Shown here: positions 55,436 through 63,144 of the stretch, piece after piece
How positions within the stretch are numbered: the stretch's first letter is position 1
How the letters are laid out: the number at the start of each line of letters is the position of its first letter
NCBI GenBank assembly: GCA_963811895.1
Contig: CAWETE010000012.1
Span: 62,001 to 126,000 of the forward strand
Length of the DNA: 64,000 nucleotides
Direction: 5' to 3'
From: DASSUW01 sp963811895
GTDB lineage: Bacteria > Actinomycetota > Thermoleophilia > Solirubrobacterales > Solirubrobacteraceae
Program-made: the position numbers and the translations under genes
Notes under the pieces: generated by a model
The model's input: only the letters and a program-made list of their open reading frames with translations
Database searches by the model: none
Told to the model about the DNA's origin: nothing

Positions 55436-55882
55436 TCAGGAACCCGCCTCACCCACTCGCGGCGGCCCCGAGCGCAGGATGATCGTCGTCTCCGTGTCCG
55501 CCGCCCCCGCCCGCATCCGCAGCGTCCGCAGCAGCACGTCGAGCTCGGCGGTGTCGCGGCACGACACCCGCAGCTGGTAGTCCGGCGACCCGCTCAGATG
55601 CAGGACCTCGGTGACCGCCTCGAGCCGGTCCACGAGGATCGCGAAGGCGTCGGAGTCGGTCCCGCGCGCGAGCGTGACGCCCACCAGCGCCTCCAGCCGG
55701 CGCCCGCCGGCCGCGGGATCGACGAGCGCGGTGAAGCCGGTGATGACGCCGTCCTCGCGCAGCCGCCGGACGCGGTCCGCGACGGCGTTCGCGCTCAACC
55801 CGACCGCGGCGCCGAGGTCGCGCCAGGAGAGACGCCCGTCCTCCCGGAGCAGCCTGAGGATCTCGTGGTCGATCGCGTCCAC
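55436..55882 (-). CDS. Lrp/AsnC-family transcriptional regulator
   Basis: A 148-residue regulator: N-terminal HTH (DHEILRLLREDGRLSWRDLG, LSANAVADRVRRLREDGVI) and a RAM ligand-binding domain (LHLSGSPDYQLRVSC). It diverges from a LysE-type exporter with 71 bp between starts, the classic arrangement in which the regulator senses an amino acid and activates its export. GTG start; GAGACT 7 nt upstream is a weak -10. Confidence 0.9.
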   Translation of the reverse strand: MDAIDHEILRLLREDGRLSWRDLGAAVGLSANAVADRVRRLREDGVITGFTALVDPAAGGRRLEALVGVTLARGTDSDAFAILVDRLEAVTEVLHLSGSPDYQLRVSCRDTAELDVLLRTLRMRAGAADTETTIILRSGPPRVGEAGS

Positions 55883-55953
55883 GACCGCGAGTCTCGCAGC
55901 GTGCGCCGTGCGGCGCTTGCGCTCCCGCGGCGGGCGCGGCTAATCCATGCGGC

Positions 55954-56577
55954 ATGCACGCGCTCACCCTCGGTTTCGGACTCGGCTTCGTCGTCGCCCT
56001 CCAGCTCGGGCCGATGTCGCTGTTCCTGGTCCGCTCGACGCTCGCCGGCGGCTGGTACGCCGGCCTGGCGGTCGGCGCCGGGATCGCGCTCGTCGACGCG
56101 GCCTACGCCGCCGCCGGCGCGGCGGGCGCCGCCCCGCTGCTGGCGATCGGCCCGCTCAAGACCGCGTTCGGCCTCCTCGGCGCCGCCGTCATCCTCCTGC
56201 TCGCCGCCAAGACGCTCCAGAGCGCTCGCAGGCCCCGTGGCGCGAGCGGCGACGGGCGAGTCGCCACCACGCCGCGGCGCGCCTTCCTCACGTCGCTGGC
56301 CGCCACCTCCGCCAACCCGGCCACGATCGTCTCGTGGGCCGCCGTCTTCGCGGCCGCCGGCGCGGCGGGCGCGGCGGACACGGCCGGTGGCGCGGCGCTG
56401 CTCGTCGCCGGCGTCGGGCTCGGAAGCCTCGCCTGGGTCTGCCTGCTCGCCACCGGCACCGCCGGCGCGGGCCGGGCGCTCGGTCCCAAGGCGATCCGCG
56501 CCGCCGACGGCATCGCCGCCGCCGGGCTGCTCGCGTTCGGAGTCGCGCTGGCGCTGCACTCGGTCGCGGCGGCCTGA
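55954..56577 (+). CDS. LysE/RhtB-family amino acid exporter
   Basis: A 207-residue protein with about six transmembrane segments; FVVALQLGPMSLFLVRSTL and the TSLAATSANPATIVSWAAVF repeat-like motif are characteristic. It likely exports an amino acid under the divergent Lrp-type regulator. TAATCC 7 nt before the ATG and no Shine-Dalgarno suggest a leaderless mRNA. A strong hairpin follows the stop. Confidence 0.87.
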   Translation: MHALTLGFGLGFVVALQLGPMSLFLVRSTLAGGWYAGLAVGAGIALVDAAYAAAGAAGAAPLLAIGPLKTAFGLLGAAVILLLAAKTLQSARRPRGASGDGRVATTPRRAFLTSLAATSANPATIVSWAAVFAAAGAAGAADTAGGAALLVAGVGLGSLAWVCLLATGTAGAGRALGPKAIRAADGIAAAGLLAFGVALALHSVAAA

Positions 56578-56585
56578 GCCGGCGC

Positions 56586-56610
56586 GCGGCCCGCCCGATC
56601 GGCGGGCCGC
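56586..56610. terminator. Bidirectional hairpin terminator between lysE-like and methyltransferase genes
   Basis: GCGGCCCGCC (56586-56595) pairs perfectly with GGCGGGCCGC (56601-56610) around a 5-nt loop. It sits in the 42-bp gap between two convergent genes and could stop transcription from both. No T-run is present. Confidence 0.65.
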
Positions 56611-56619
56611 ATCCGCCGG

Positions 56620-57446
56620 TCAGCGATCTACGGCTGCCAGGGCATGCGGCCTCCTCTCCCGTCTCGCTCTGCGGACGAGGAACAGCGCCTTGTGATGGCG
56701 GGCCTCGTCGGCTTTCGGTTCGAGGCGCCCGCCGGCCCGCTGCCCGCGGACCGCGAGGAGCTCGAGGCCGGCCGCGGCGACGATCGCGGGGATCGTGGCC
56801 AGCGGGTAGTGCCAGTGGCCCCAGGAGGCGCTCGCGCGCCGCCAGAGGCCGTCGCCGCGCTGGCGCAGGACGTCCATGGCGACGACGGCGCGGCCGCCGG
56901 GCTCGTCCAGCCGCGCAGGCCCGCCGTGCCAGAGCACGAGCAGCTCGCCGTCCTCGACGATCCGGTCGCCCGTCTCGCGGTAGGCGGTGAGCGTGTTGAG
57001 ATCGAACGCCAGCAGTCCCTCGGGAGCGAGGTTGGCGCCCATGGCCCGCAGCGCGCGCTCGACGTCGGCCGCCGTCGGCAGGTGGTTGAGCGCGTCGTCG
57101 AGGCAGGTGACGAGGTCGAAGCTGCCGTAGACGGGGAGCTCGCGCATGTCGTCGACGTGCACGTCGGCGCGACCCGCGAGCTTGTCCCGGGCGACAGCGG
57201 CCATGCCGGGCGAGGCATCGCTGCCCAGCACCTGGAAGCCCAGCTCCAGCAGCGCCTCGAGGCTCTTGCCGGTTCCGCACGCCACGTCGAGCGCGCGCCG
57301 GCCGGCAGGCCGTGCGCGCGCGCCAGCCGCGCGATCGCCGCCAGCCACGGCGCGTACGCGTAGCCTGCGGTCAGGAGGTCGTAGGCTGGCGCCAGGACGT
57401 CGTAGGCGCAGTCGGTATCCAGGAGGTCATGGGGCGCGCTGCTCAC
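56620..57446 (-). CDS. Class I SAM-dependent methyltransferase (one frameshift)
   Basis: About 275 codons. N-terminus DTDCAYDVLAPAYDLLTAGYAY, then motif I LDVACGTGKSLEALLELG, motif II DDMRELP and DLVTCLDDALNHL. These fit a Methyltransf_25/Ubi-type small-molecule methyltransferase; the substrate is unknown. One base is missing near 57300 between GLPAG and RALDVACGTG; adding it restores the frame. The GTG start is at 57446. Confidence 0.82.
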
Positions 57447-57676
57447 CTTTGGTGGACCACATGCATCGATAAACGAGTTTTAGCGCTCGACATCTTTGCA
57501 CGCTGCGCCGCGTCATCCAGTTCTGGAGCCTTCCCAAATCCTCACCGGGGGTGGCGCTGTCGATCCTCCGGTACTGGCAAGATCTGTCTGACAGCGAGCT
57601 ATCAGAGCGGTTCGGAGTGGCCGAGACATGGCCCGGGTCAGGCCTTCGACGTCTCGGATTCCGGCCTGCCCGACAT
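57447..57676. other. Less GC-rich 230-bp intergenic region with a possible transposase remnant
   Basis: No intact gene. Base composition is visibly lower in GC than its neighbours. At 57551-57620 the plus strand encodes SILRYWQDLSDSELSERFG, which resembles the LSD-x-EL start of some DDE transposases and then loses similarity. It could be an IS remnant or the real N-terminus of the downstream regulator; evidence is weak. Confidence 0.25.
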
Positions 57677-58339
57677 ATGGTGGAGGAATTGAAACCGATC
57701 AAGAACATCGACGATCCACGCTACGTCAAGGCGATGAGCCATCCGCTCCGTGTGCGCATCCTGGCGATGCTCGACGAGCGCAAGGCGTCGCCCAACCAGC
57801 TCGCCGGATGGCTCGGCGCCAGCCTCGGCACCGTCGCCTATCACGTCCGCACGCTGGAGCAGCTCGGCCTCATCGATCTGGTCGACGAGACGCGCGTGCG
57901 CGGCGCCGTCGAGCACCACTACCGGGCGAAGGCGCGGCCGAACGTGACCGTGGAGGGGTGGGCGCAGGCCCCGCCGATCGCCAAGCAGGCCGCGGTCGGC
58001 TCCTCGCTGGACGTGATCGGCGAGTACGCGCGCGTGTCCGGAGCCGCCGGGGGTTTCGATCGCCCGGATGCCCAGCTGCGACGGGCGCTGATCAAGCTGG
58101 ACGCGAAGGGCTTCGCGCAGCTCTCGAAGGCGTGCGACAAGCTGCTCGAGCAGGCCGAGAAGATCGAGACGGCGGCCGCCGAGCGGATCGCCAAGGACCC
58201 GCACGCCGACGACGTCGTCGAGGCGGGCGTCGGCCTGATGCTCTTCGAGGCCGTCCGGCTCTCCGGCCGCGAGGACGGGAACAAGCCGGCAGCCGGGCGG
58301 CGGCCCCGCGCCCGCCGCGCCGCTCGAGCGAGCGGCTGA
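57677..58339 (+). CDS. ArsR-like HTH regulator, paralog 1
   Basis: A 220-residue protein. Residues ~8-80 are an ArsR-type winged helix: DDPRYVKAMSHPLRVRILAML, SPNQLAGWLGASLGTVAYHV, LVDETRVRGAVEHHYRA. The C-terminal ~140 residues are helical with no known family, ending in an Arg-rich tail. ATG 57677 is chosen as the nearest start before the HTH; an in-frame GTG at 57551 would add 42 residues. It is 28 nt upstream of a close paralog. Confidence 0.8.
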   Translation: MVEELKPIKNIDDPRYVKAMSHPLRVRILAMLDERKASPNQLAGWLGASLGTVAYHVRTLEQLGLIDLVDETRVRGAVEHHYRAKARPNVTVEGWAQAPPIAKQAAVGSSLDVIGEYARVSGAAGGFDRPDAQLRRALIKLDAKGFAQLSKACDKLLEQAEKIETAAAERIAKDPHADDVVEAGVGLMLFEAVRLSGREDGNKPAAGRRPRARRAARASG

Positions 58340-58367
58340 GCCGCCAGGTTCAACCAAGGGACCGCAG

Positions 58368-59018
58368 TTGACCTCAATCACCAGCATCGACGACCCCCGC
58401 TACGTCAAGGCCATGAGCCACCCGCTGCGGGTGCGGATCCTGGCCATGCTCGACGAGCGCAAGGCGTCGCCGAACCAGCTGGCCGGCTGGCTGGAGGCCA
58501 GCCTGGGAACGGTCGCCTACCACGTGCGCACGCTCCTCCAGCTCGGGTTGATCGAGCTCGTGGACGAGACGCGCGTGCGCGGCGCCGTCGAGCACCACTA
58601 CCGCGCCGTGCCGCGGCCCACCGTCAACGCCGAGGCCTGGGCGCAGGCCTCGCAGATCGCCAAGCAGGCCGCGGTCGGCTCATCGCTCGAGGTGATCGGC
58701 GAGTACGCGCGGCTGTCGGCCGCCGCCGGCGGCTTCGACCGCTCGGAGGCCCAGCTCCGCCGTACGCTGCTCAAGCTGGACGCGAAGGGCTTCGCCCAGC
58801 TCTCGAAGGCGTGCGAGACGCTGCTCGAGCGGGTGGAGAAGATCGAGGCCGACGCGGCCAAGCGGCTCGGTGCCGACGCGCACGGCGAGGACGTGATCGA
58901 GACCGGGCTCGGCGTGATGCTGTTCGAGGCCGCCCGGCTGTCGAGCGAGCCGGCCGCCGGTCCCGGGACGGGCCCCGCCAAGAGCCGCCGCCGCCCGCCG
59001 CGCGCCCGCAAGCGATGA
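58368..59018 (+). CDS. ArsR-like HTH regulator, paralog 2
   Basis: A 216-residue protein nearly identical to the preceding one across the HTH (same DDPRYVKAMSHPLRVRILAML) and highly similar in the helical C-terminal domain (LDAKGFAQLSKAC). The basic tail differs. The TTG start has an AAGGGA Shine-Dalgarno. The pair is a tandem duplication probably co-transcribed and perhaps forming heterodimers. A hairpin follows the stop. Confidence 0.82.
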   Translation: MTSITSIDDPRYVKAMSHPLRVRILAMLDERKASPNQLAGWLEASLGTVAYHVRTLLQLGLIELVDETRVRGAVEHHYRAVPRPTVNAEAWAQASQIAKQAAVGSSLEVIGEYARLSAAAGGFDRSEAQLRRTLLKLDAKGFAQLSKACETLLERVEKIEADAAKRLGADAHGEDVIETGLGVMLFEAARLSSEPAAGPGTGPAKSRRRPPRARKR

Positions 59019-59020
59019 AG

Positions 59021-59054
59021 TGCCCCGGCGACGGGGTCGGTCGTCGCCGGGGCA
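59021..59054 (+). terminator. 12-bp stem terminator after the ArsR-like pair
   Basis: TGCCCCGGCGAC (59021-59032) pairs perfectly with GTCGCCGGGGCA (59043-59054) over a 10-nt loop, immediately after the stop of paralog 2. No T-run follows. Confidence 0.65.
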
Positions 59055-59134
59055 GGCACCGAGGGATGAGGGCCGGTGCGCCGTGCAAGGTACACGGTCA
59101 CCGCTCAGAATGCTTGATAAGTCGCCCTGCCGAC

Positions 59135-60179
59135 TCACTTAGCGGTAACTGACCTGCCCGTGCCGACGGCCGAGCGGGCGGCCGCGATGGCCTGCTCGAT
59201 GCCCGCGGCGTCGACGTCGAGATGGGTCACGGCCCGCACCTGCCGCGGCCCGAGCGCGGACATCCGCACCCCGGCACGCTCGAGCGCGGCGCAGAACGCC
59301 GGCGCGTCCGGCACGCCGAAGACGACGATGTTGGTCGCCACCCGCTCCGGGTCGAGCTCCACGCCGTCGATCTCCGCGAGGCCCTCGGCCAGCGTCCGCG
59401 CGTTCGCGTGGTCGTCGGCCAGGCGATCGACGTGGTGGTCGAGCGCGTAGATGCCCGCCGCGGCCACGATCCCCGCCTGGCGCATCGCGCCGCCCCACAT
59501 CTGCTTGTAGCGCCAGGCCTCGTCGATCAGCTCGCGCGAAGCCGGCGAGCACGGCGCCGACCGGCGCGCCGAGGCCCTTCGTGAAGTCCAGCCACGCGGT
59601 GTCGAACTGCCCCGCCCACTCGTGGGCGGGCACGCCGGAGGCCACGACCGCGTTCATCAGGCGCGCGCCGTCGAGATGCGCGCGCATGCCCGCCTCGCGC
59701 GCCACGGCGAGCACCGACCGCATCTGCTCCAGCGGCCAGACGTGGCCGCCGGTGATGTTGGTCGTCTGCTCGAGCGAGACCAGGCGCGAGCGCGGGGTGT
59801 AGCGGTCACCGTGCGGGCGCAGCCTGGCGCGGAGCGTGTCCGCGTCGAACATGCCGCGCTCGCCCTCGACCGGGCACAGGACCGCGCCCGAGATCGCCGC
59901 CGGCCCGCCGGCCTCGGCGATCATCGGGTGCGAGGTGCGGTGCAGCACGACCTCGTCGCCGCCCGGGCGCACGTGGAGCCGGAAGGCGATCGCGTTGCAC
60001 ATGGTGCCGCTCGGCAGGAAGACGGCGGCCTCGTGGCCGAGCAGGTCGGCCACCCGCTCGCAGAGGGCGTTGACGGTGGGGTCGCGGAAGGACTGCTCAT
60101 CGCCCACCTCGGCCTCCGCCATGGCGCGGCGCATGCCCGCCGTAGGGCGGGTCTGGGTATCTGAATAGAGGTTGACCAC
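59135..60179 (-). CDS. Low-specificity threonine aldolase-like PLP enzyme (one frameshift)
   Basis: About 347 codons of a beta-eliminating lyase/threonine aldolase. YSDTQTRPTAGMRRAMAEAE is at the start, HLDGARLMNA holds the PLP-binding Asp, and the Schiff-base Lys is in WLDFTKGLGAP. It would cleave threonine or allo-threonine to glycine and acetaldehyde. An extra T (A on the plus strand) near 59540 shifts the frame before SRELIDEAWRYKQMWGG. The GTG start overlaps a hairpin whose loop supplies the TACCTT -10. Confidence 0.88.
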
Positions 60180-60203
60180 CCGCAGGAAGGTACCTGCGGG
60201 TGG
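60176..60203 (-). terminator. Hairpin combining a terminator with the next gene's -10 and start codon
   Basis: CCACCCGCAGG (60176-60186) pairs with CCTGCGGGTGG (60193-60203) over the 6-nt loop AAGGTA. It lies 14 bp beyond the stop of the minus-strand glycosidase gene. Read on the minus strand the loop is TACCTT, exactly 7 nt before the GTG start of the aldolase, and the distal arm contains that start codon. Confidence 0.6.
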
Positions 60204-60216
60204 CCGGAAGCCCCTA

Positions 60217-61155
60217 CTACCGGTGCGTCTTCGCGGTCTTCGCGAACACGTTGTACGCCTTGCGCGGCGCTCCGGTCGCGCTCACCAGGCCGGCGTCGAA
60301 GCGCGCGCCGCGCGCCTCGCCGAACCAGCAGTAGACGTAGAGCTGCGTGATCTTCGAGCGCAGCCCGCGCTTGCGCGAGTCGTAGCGGTTGGCCAGCGTG
60401 AACATCCACTTGGTGCGCTTGGCCTGGCGCGAGGTGCTGAACTTCAGGCGCCCGAACTTCGCGATGCCGCCCGTCTCGGTCAGCCAGACCTGGCCGGGGA
60501 CCATCGAGAGCATCAGCCGCGTGTCCCTCGACGTCCGGTAGTTGACGTCCTGGTAGTTGTGCAGGCCCCACAGGCGCGGCGAGCCCTTGGCCTTGCGCAT
60601 GAACGAGCGCAGGTAGCCCGCCATGTTCGACGTGTCGAGGATGTCCGCGGCCATGACCTTGAACTTGCGGCCGCGCGCGTCCTTGCGCAGGACCTCGTAG
60701 TAGCGCACGGCCAGCGCGGGCTTCTTGTAGGTCGGCTGCGAGGCGTGGTTGACCTCGTTCCACGCGGAGTACGTCTTCACCCACGGGAACGCGTTGTCGA
60801 ACGCCCGGAACGAGCTGCGGTAGGCCTTGGCGCTCGGCGCGCGGCAGGCCCTGCTGCGCGAGTAGCGGCCGTTGTTCCAGCAGCCGTTGCGGGCCGTGAA
60901 GGCGACCAGCACCTGCTGGCGCGCGGCGCGGGCGCGGTTCATGTACGCCGTGACCTCGGCGGTCAGGGCGGCGTCCTTGTTCCAGTTCCACGGCACGATG
61001 TAGCGCGTGCGCTTGAGCTTGAGCGACTGCCAGCGCGCAGAATCGAACATCGAGGCGTGTTGGTCGCCGACTCCGACGCGGTACTTGGCCTCCGCGGAGG
61101 GGACCAGGACCAGCGTCGCGAGCAGGGCGAGAGGGAGCATCTTGCGGAATGCCAT
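60217..61155 (-). CDS. Secreted glycoside-hydrolase-like TIM-barrel protein
   Basis: A 312-residue exported protein; the signal peptide ends near PSAEAKYR. The fold pattern is clan GH-A-like: an acid/base Glu candidate in YSAWNEVNHASQP and a nucleophile Glu candidate in VWLTETGGIAKFG, the usual spacing for retaining glycosidases. No family can be named and the substrate is unknown. It has a GGAGAGG Shine-Dalgarno. The protein is Arg/Lys-rich, like other exported proteins in this window. Confidence 0.7.
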   Translation of the reverse strand: MAFRKMLPLALLATLVLVPSAEAKYRVGVGDQHASMFDSARWQSLKLKRTRYIVPWNWNKDAALTAEVTAYMNRARAARQQVLVAFTARNGCWNNGRYSRSRACRAPSAKAYRSSFRAFDNAFPWVKTYSAWNEVNHASQPTYKKPALAVRYYEVLRKDARGRKFKVMAADILDTSNMAGYLRSFMRKAKGSPRLWGLHNYQDVNYRTSRDTRLMLSMVPGQVWLTETGGIAKFGRLKFSTSRQAKRTKWMFTLANRYDSRKRGLRSKITQLYVYCWFGEARGARFDAGLVSATGAPRKAYNVFAKTAKTHR

Positions 61156-61223
61156 GCCCTCTCCATCCCCGCAGCGAGGGGTTAGTTGCGTAAAGAACAG
61201 CTAAAGATCCGGAGGGACCGACC

Positions 61224-61240
61224 TCTAATCTCTGATTAGA
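61224..61240. promoter_or_regulatory. 7-bp perfect inverted repeat over the uvrC -10
   Basis: TCTAATC (61224-61230) and GATTAGA (61234-61240) are exact inverted repeats 3 bp apart. The right arm contains GATTAG, which would be the -10 lying 6 nt before the uvrC ATG. It may be a repressor operator; it is not the GAAC-N4-GTTC LexA box of actinobacteria. Confidence 0.5.
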
Positions 61241-61245
61241 CCCGC

Positions 61246-63144
61246 ATGGCGATCGAGGCCGAAGCCGTACAACAGGACCGCGCGGGACGGCTCGCCGAGC
61301 AGCGACGAGGCCTCCCCGACCAACCCGGGGTCTACCTGTTCCGCGACGTCCGCGGACGGGTCATCTACGTGGGCAAGGCGAAGTCGATCCGCAAGCGGGT
61401 TGCAAGCCATTTTTCAAATCCCACGCTGTACGGCACGCGGGCGCTGACCGACGAGGTCGACCACATCGAGGCGCTCGTGGTCGCCACCGAGGCGGAGGCG
61501 CTGCTCACCGAGCAGACCTTCATCAAGCAGTACAAGCCGCGCTTCAACATCCGGCTGCGCGACGACAAGTCGTACCCCTACATCGCGATCAGCCTCGACG
61601 AGGACTTCCCGCGCGTCTACTTCACGCGCGAGCGCCACCGCCGCGACCGCGCCTACTTCGGCCCCTACTCGAGCGCCAAGCGCGTAAGGGGAACCCTCGA
61701 CCTGCTGGGCAAGATCTTCCAGCTGCGCAGCTGCGAGGGGGCCGAGCCCGGCCGCCACTCCGGCTCGCCGTGCCTGGACTACTACATCAAGCGCTGCGGG
61801 GCGCCCTGCGTCGGCTACGTCTCCAAGGAGGAGTACCGGCGCGGCGTCGACGGCGTGGTCGCCTTCCTCGGCGGCCGCTACAAGCAGATCGAGCGCGACC
61901 TCGAGCGCAGCATGCACTTCCACTCGGGCGAGCAGGACTACGAGACTGCGGCGCTCGAGCGCAACCGGCTGCAGGCCGTGCGCGCGCTGCTGGAGCGCCA
62001 GCGGGTGGCCAACGAGGGCGCCGGCACCTACGACGCGGTGGCCGTCGACGTCGAGGGCACCGAGGCCAACGCCCAGGTCTTCCAGGTTCGCGACGGCGTG
62101 CTGAGCGACCGCCAGTCGTTCTACCTCGACAACGAGGCCGAGCAGCCGCCGGGCATCGTGGCCGAGGAGTTCCTCCTCCAGTACTACGCCTCCGCGCTCA
62201 GCATCCCGTCCCTGATCGTCGTGCAGTCCGTGCTGGCCACCGGCTCGGAGATCCCGATCCTCGAGGAGATCCTCGCCGAGCGGCGCGGCGGCTCCGTCGA
62301 GATCCGCGCCTCGGAGCGCGGCGGCAAGCGCCGCATCCTCGATCTCGCCGAGCGCAACGCCCGGCTCGCGCTCGAGCAGGAGAAGCTCAAGGCCGAGCGC
62401 CGGCGCCAGCAGCGCGTCGAGTCGCTCGACGGGCTGCGGAAGGCGCTCGGGCTCGACACGCTGCCCGTCCGCATCGAGTGCTTCGATATCTCCCATCTCG
62501 GCGGCACCCACACCACGGCCTCGATGGTCGTCTTCGAGGGAGGCGCGCCGAAGAAGTCGGACTACCGGAGATTCAACATCCGCGAGGTCGATCCGGGCGA
62601 CGATTACGCTGCTATGGCCGAGGTTCTGACACGCCGCTACAGGCAGTGGGAGAAGCAGGCTGAGCGCTCGCCCTACGACGCAGAGCGGGATCCGTCGTTC
62701 GGCGCCCTGCCCAATCTGGTGGTGATCGACGGCGGCAAGGGGCAGCTGGCGGCCGGCCTCGAGGCGCTCCAGGGCTTCCGCGACCGCGGCGCGGCCGTCA
62801 TCTCGCTGGCCAAGCGGATCGAGGAGGTCTTCCGGCCCGGCAGCCCGGCGCCCGTGGTCCTGTCGCACGACACGCCCGAGCTCCAGCTCCTCCAGCGCGT
62901 GCGCGACGAGGCGCACCGGTTCGCCATCACGCACCACCGGCTCCGGCGCGACCGCGCGATGACGGAGTCGATCATGGACGACCTGCCGGCGATCGGCCCC
63001 GCGCGCAAGCGCGCCCTGCTCAAGCACTTCGGCTCGCCCGACGCGGTGCTCGCCGCCACGCGCGAGGAGCTCGAGCAGGTGCCGGGGCTGCCGCAGAAGG
63101 TGGCCCGCGCGCTCTACACCCACCTCAACAAGACGGGCCGATGA
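61246..63144 (+). CDS. uvrC: Excinuclease ABC subunit C
   Basis: A 632-residue UvrC, which makes both incisions in nucleotide excision repair. The GIY-YIG nuclease is at ~28-105 (GVYLFRDVRGRVIYVGKAKS), the Cys-rich CLDYYIKRCGAPCVG loop near 180, the UVR helix near 205-240, the RNase H-like nuclease with Asp in ECFDISHLGGTHTTASMV near 411, and a C-terminal helix-hairpin-helix pair (LPAIGPARKRALLKHFGS, LEQVPGLPQKVARALY). The ATG is 6 nt after GATTAG. The stop overlaps the rapZ ATG. Confidence 0.96.
   Translation: MAIEAEAVQQDRAGRLAEQRRGLPDQPGVYLFRDVRGRVIYVGKAKSIRKRVASHFSNPTLYGTRALTDEVDHIEALVVATEAEALLTEQTFIKQYKPRFNIRLRDDKSYPYIAISLDEDFPRVYFTRERHRRDRAYFGPYSSAKRVRGTLDLLGKIFQLRSCEGAEPGRHSGSPCLDYYIKRCGAPCVGYVSKEEYRRGVDGVVAFLGGRYKQIERDLERSMHFHSGEQDYETAALERNRLQAVRALLERQRVANEGAGTYDAVAVDVEGTEANAQVFQVRDGVLSDRQSFYLDNEAEQPPGIVAEEFLLQYYASALSIPSLIVVQSVLATGSEIPILEEILAERRGGSVEIRASERGGKRRILDLAERNARLALEQEKLKAERRRQQRVESLDGLRKALGLDTLPVRIECFDISHLGGTHTTASMVVFEGGAPKKSDYRRFNIREVDPGDDYAAMAEVLTRRYRQWEKQAERSPYDAERDPSFGALPNLVVIDGGKGQLAAGLEALQGFRDRGAAVISLAKRIEEVFRPGSPAPVVLSHDTPELQLLQRVRDEAHRFAITHHRLRRDRAMTESIMDDLPAIGPARKRALLKHFGSPDAVLAATREELEQVPGLPQKVARALYTHLNKTGR

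Noticed and set aside
55428..55440. GCGAAGTTCAGG resembling the outer arm of the palindromic repeat
   Set aside because: Only about 10 bases match and no central hairpin or other block is present.
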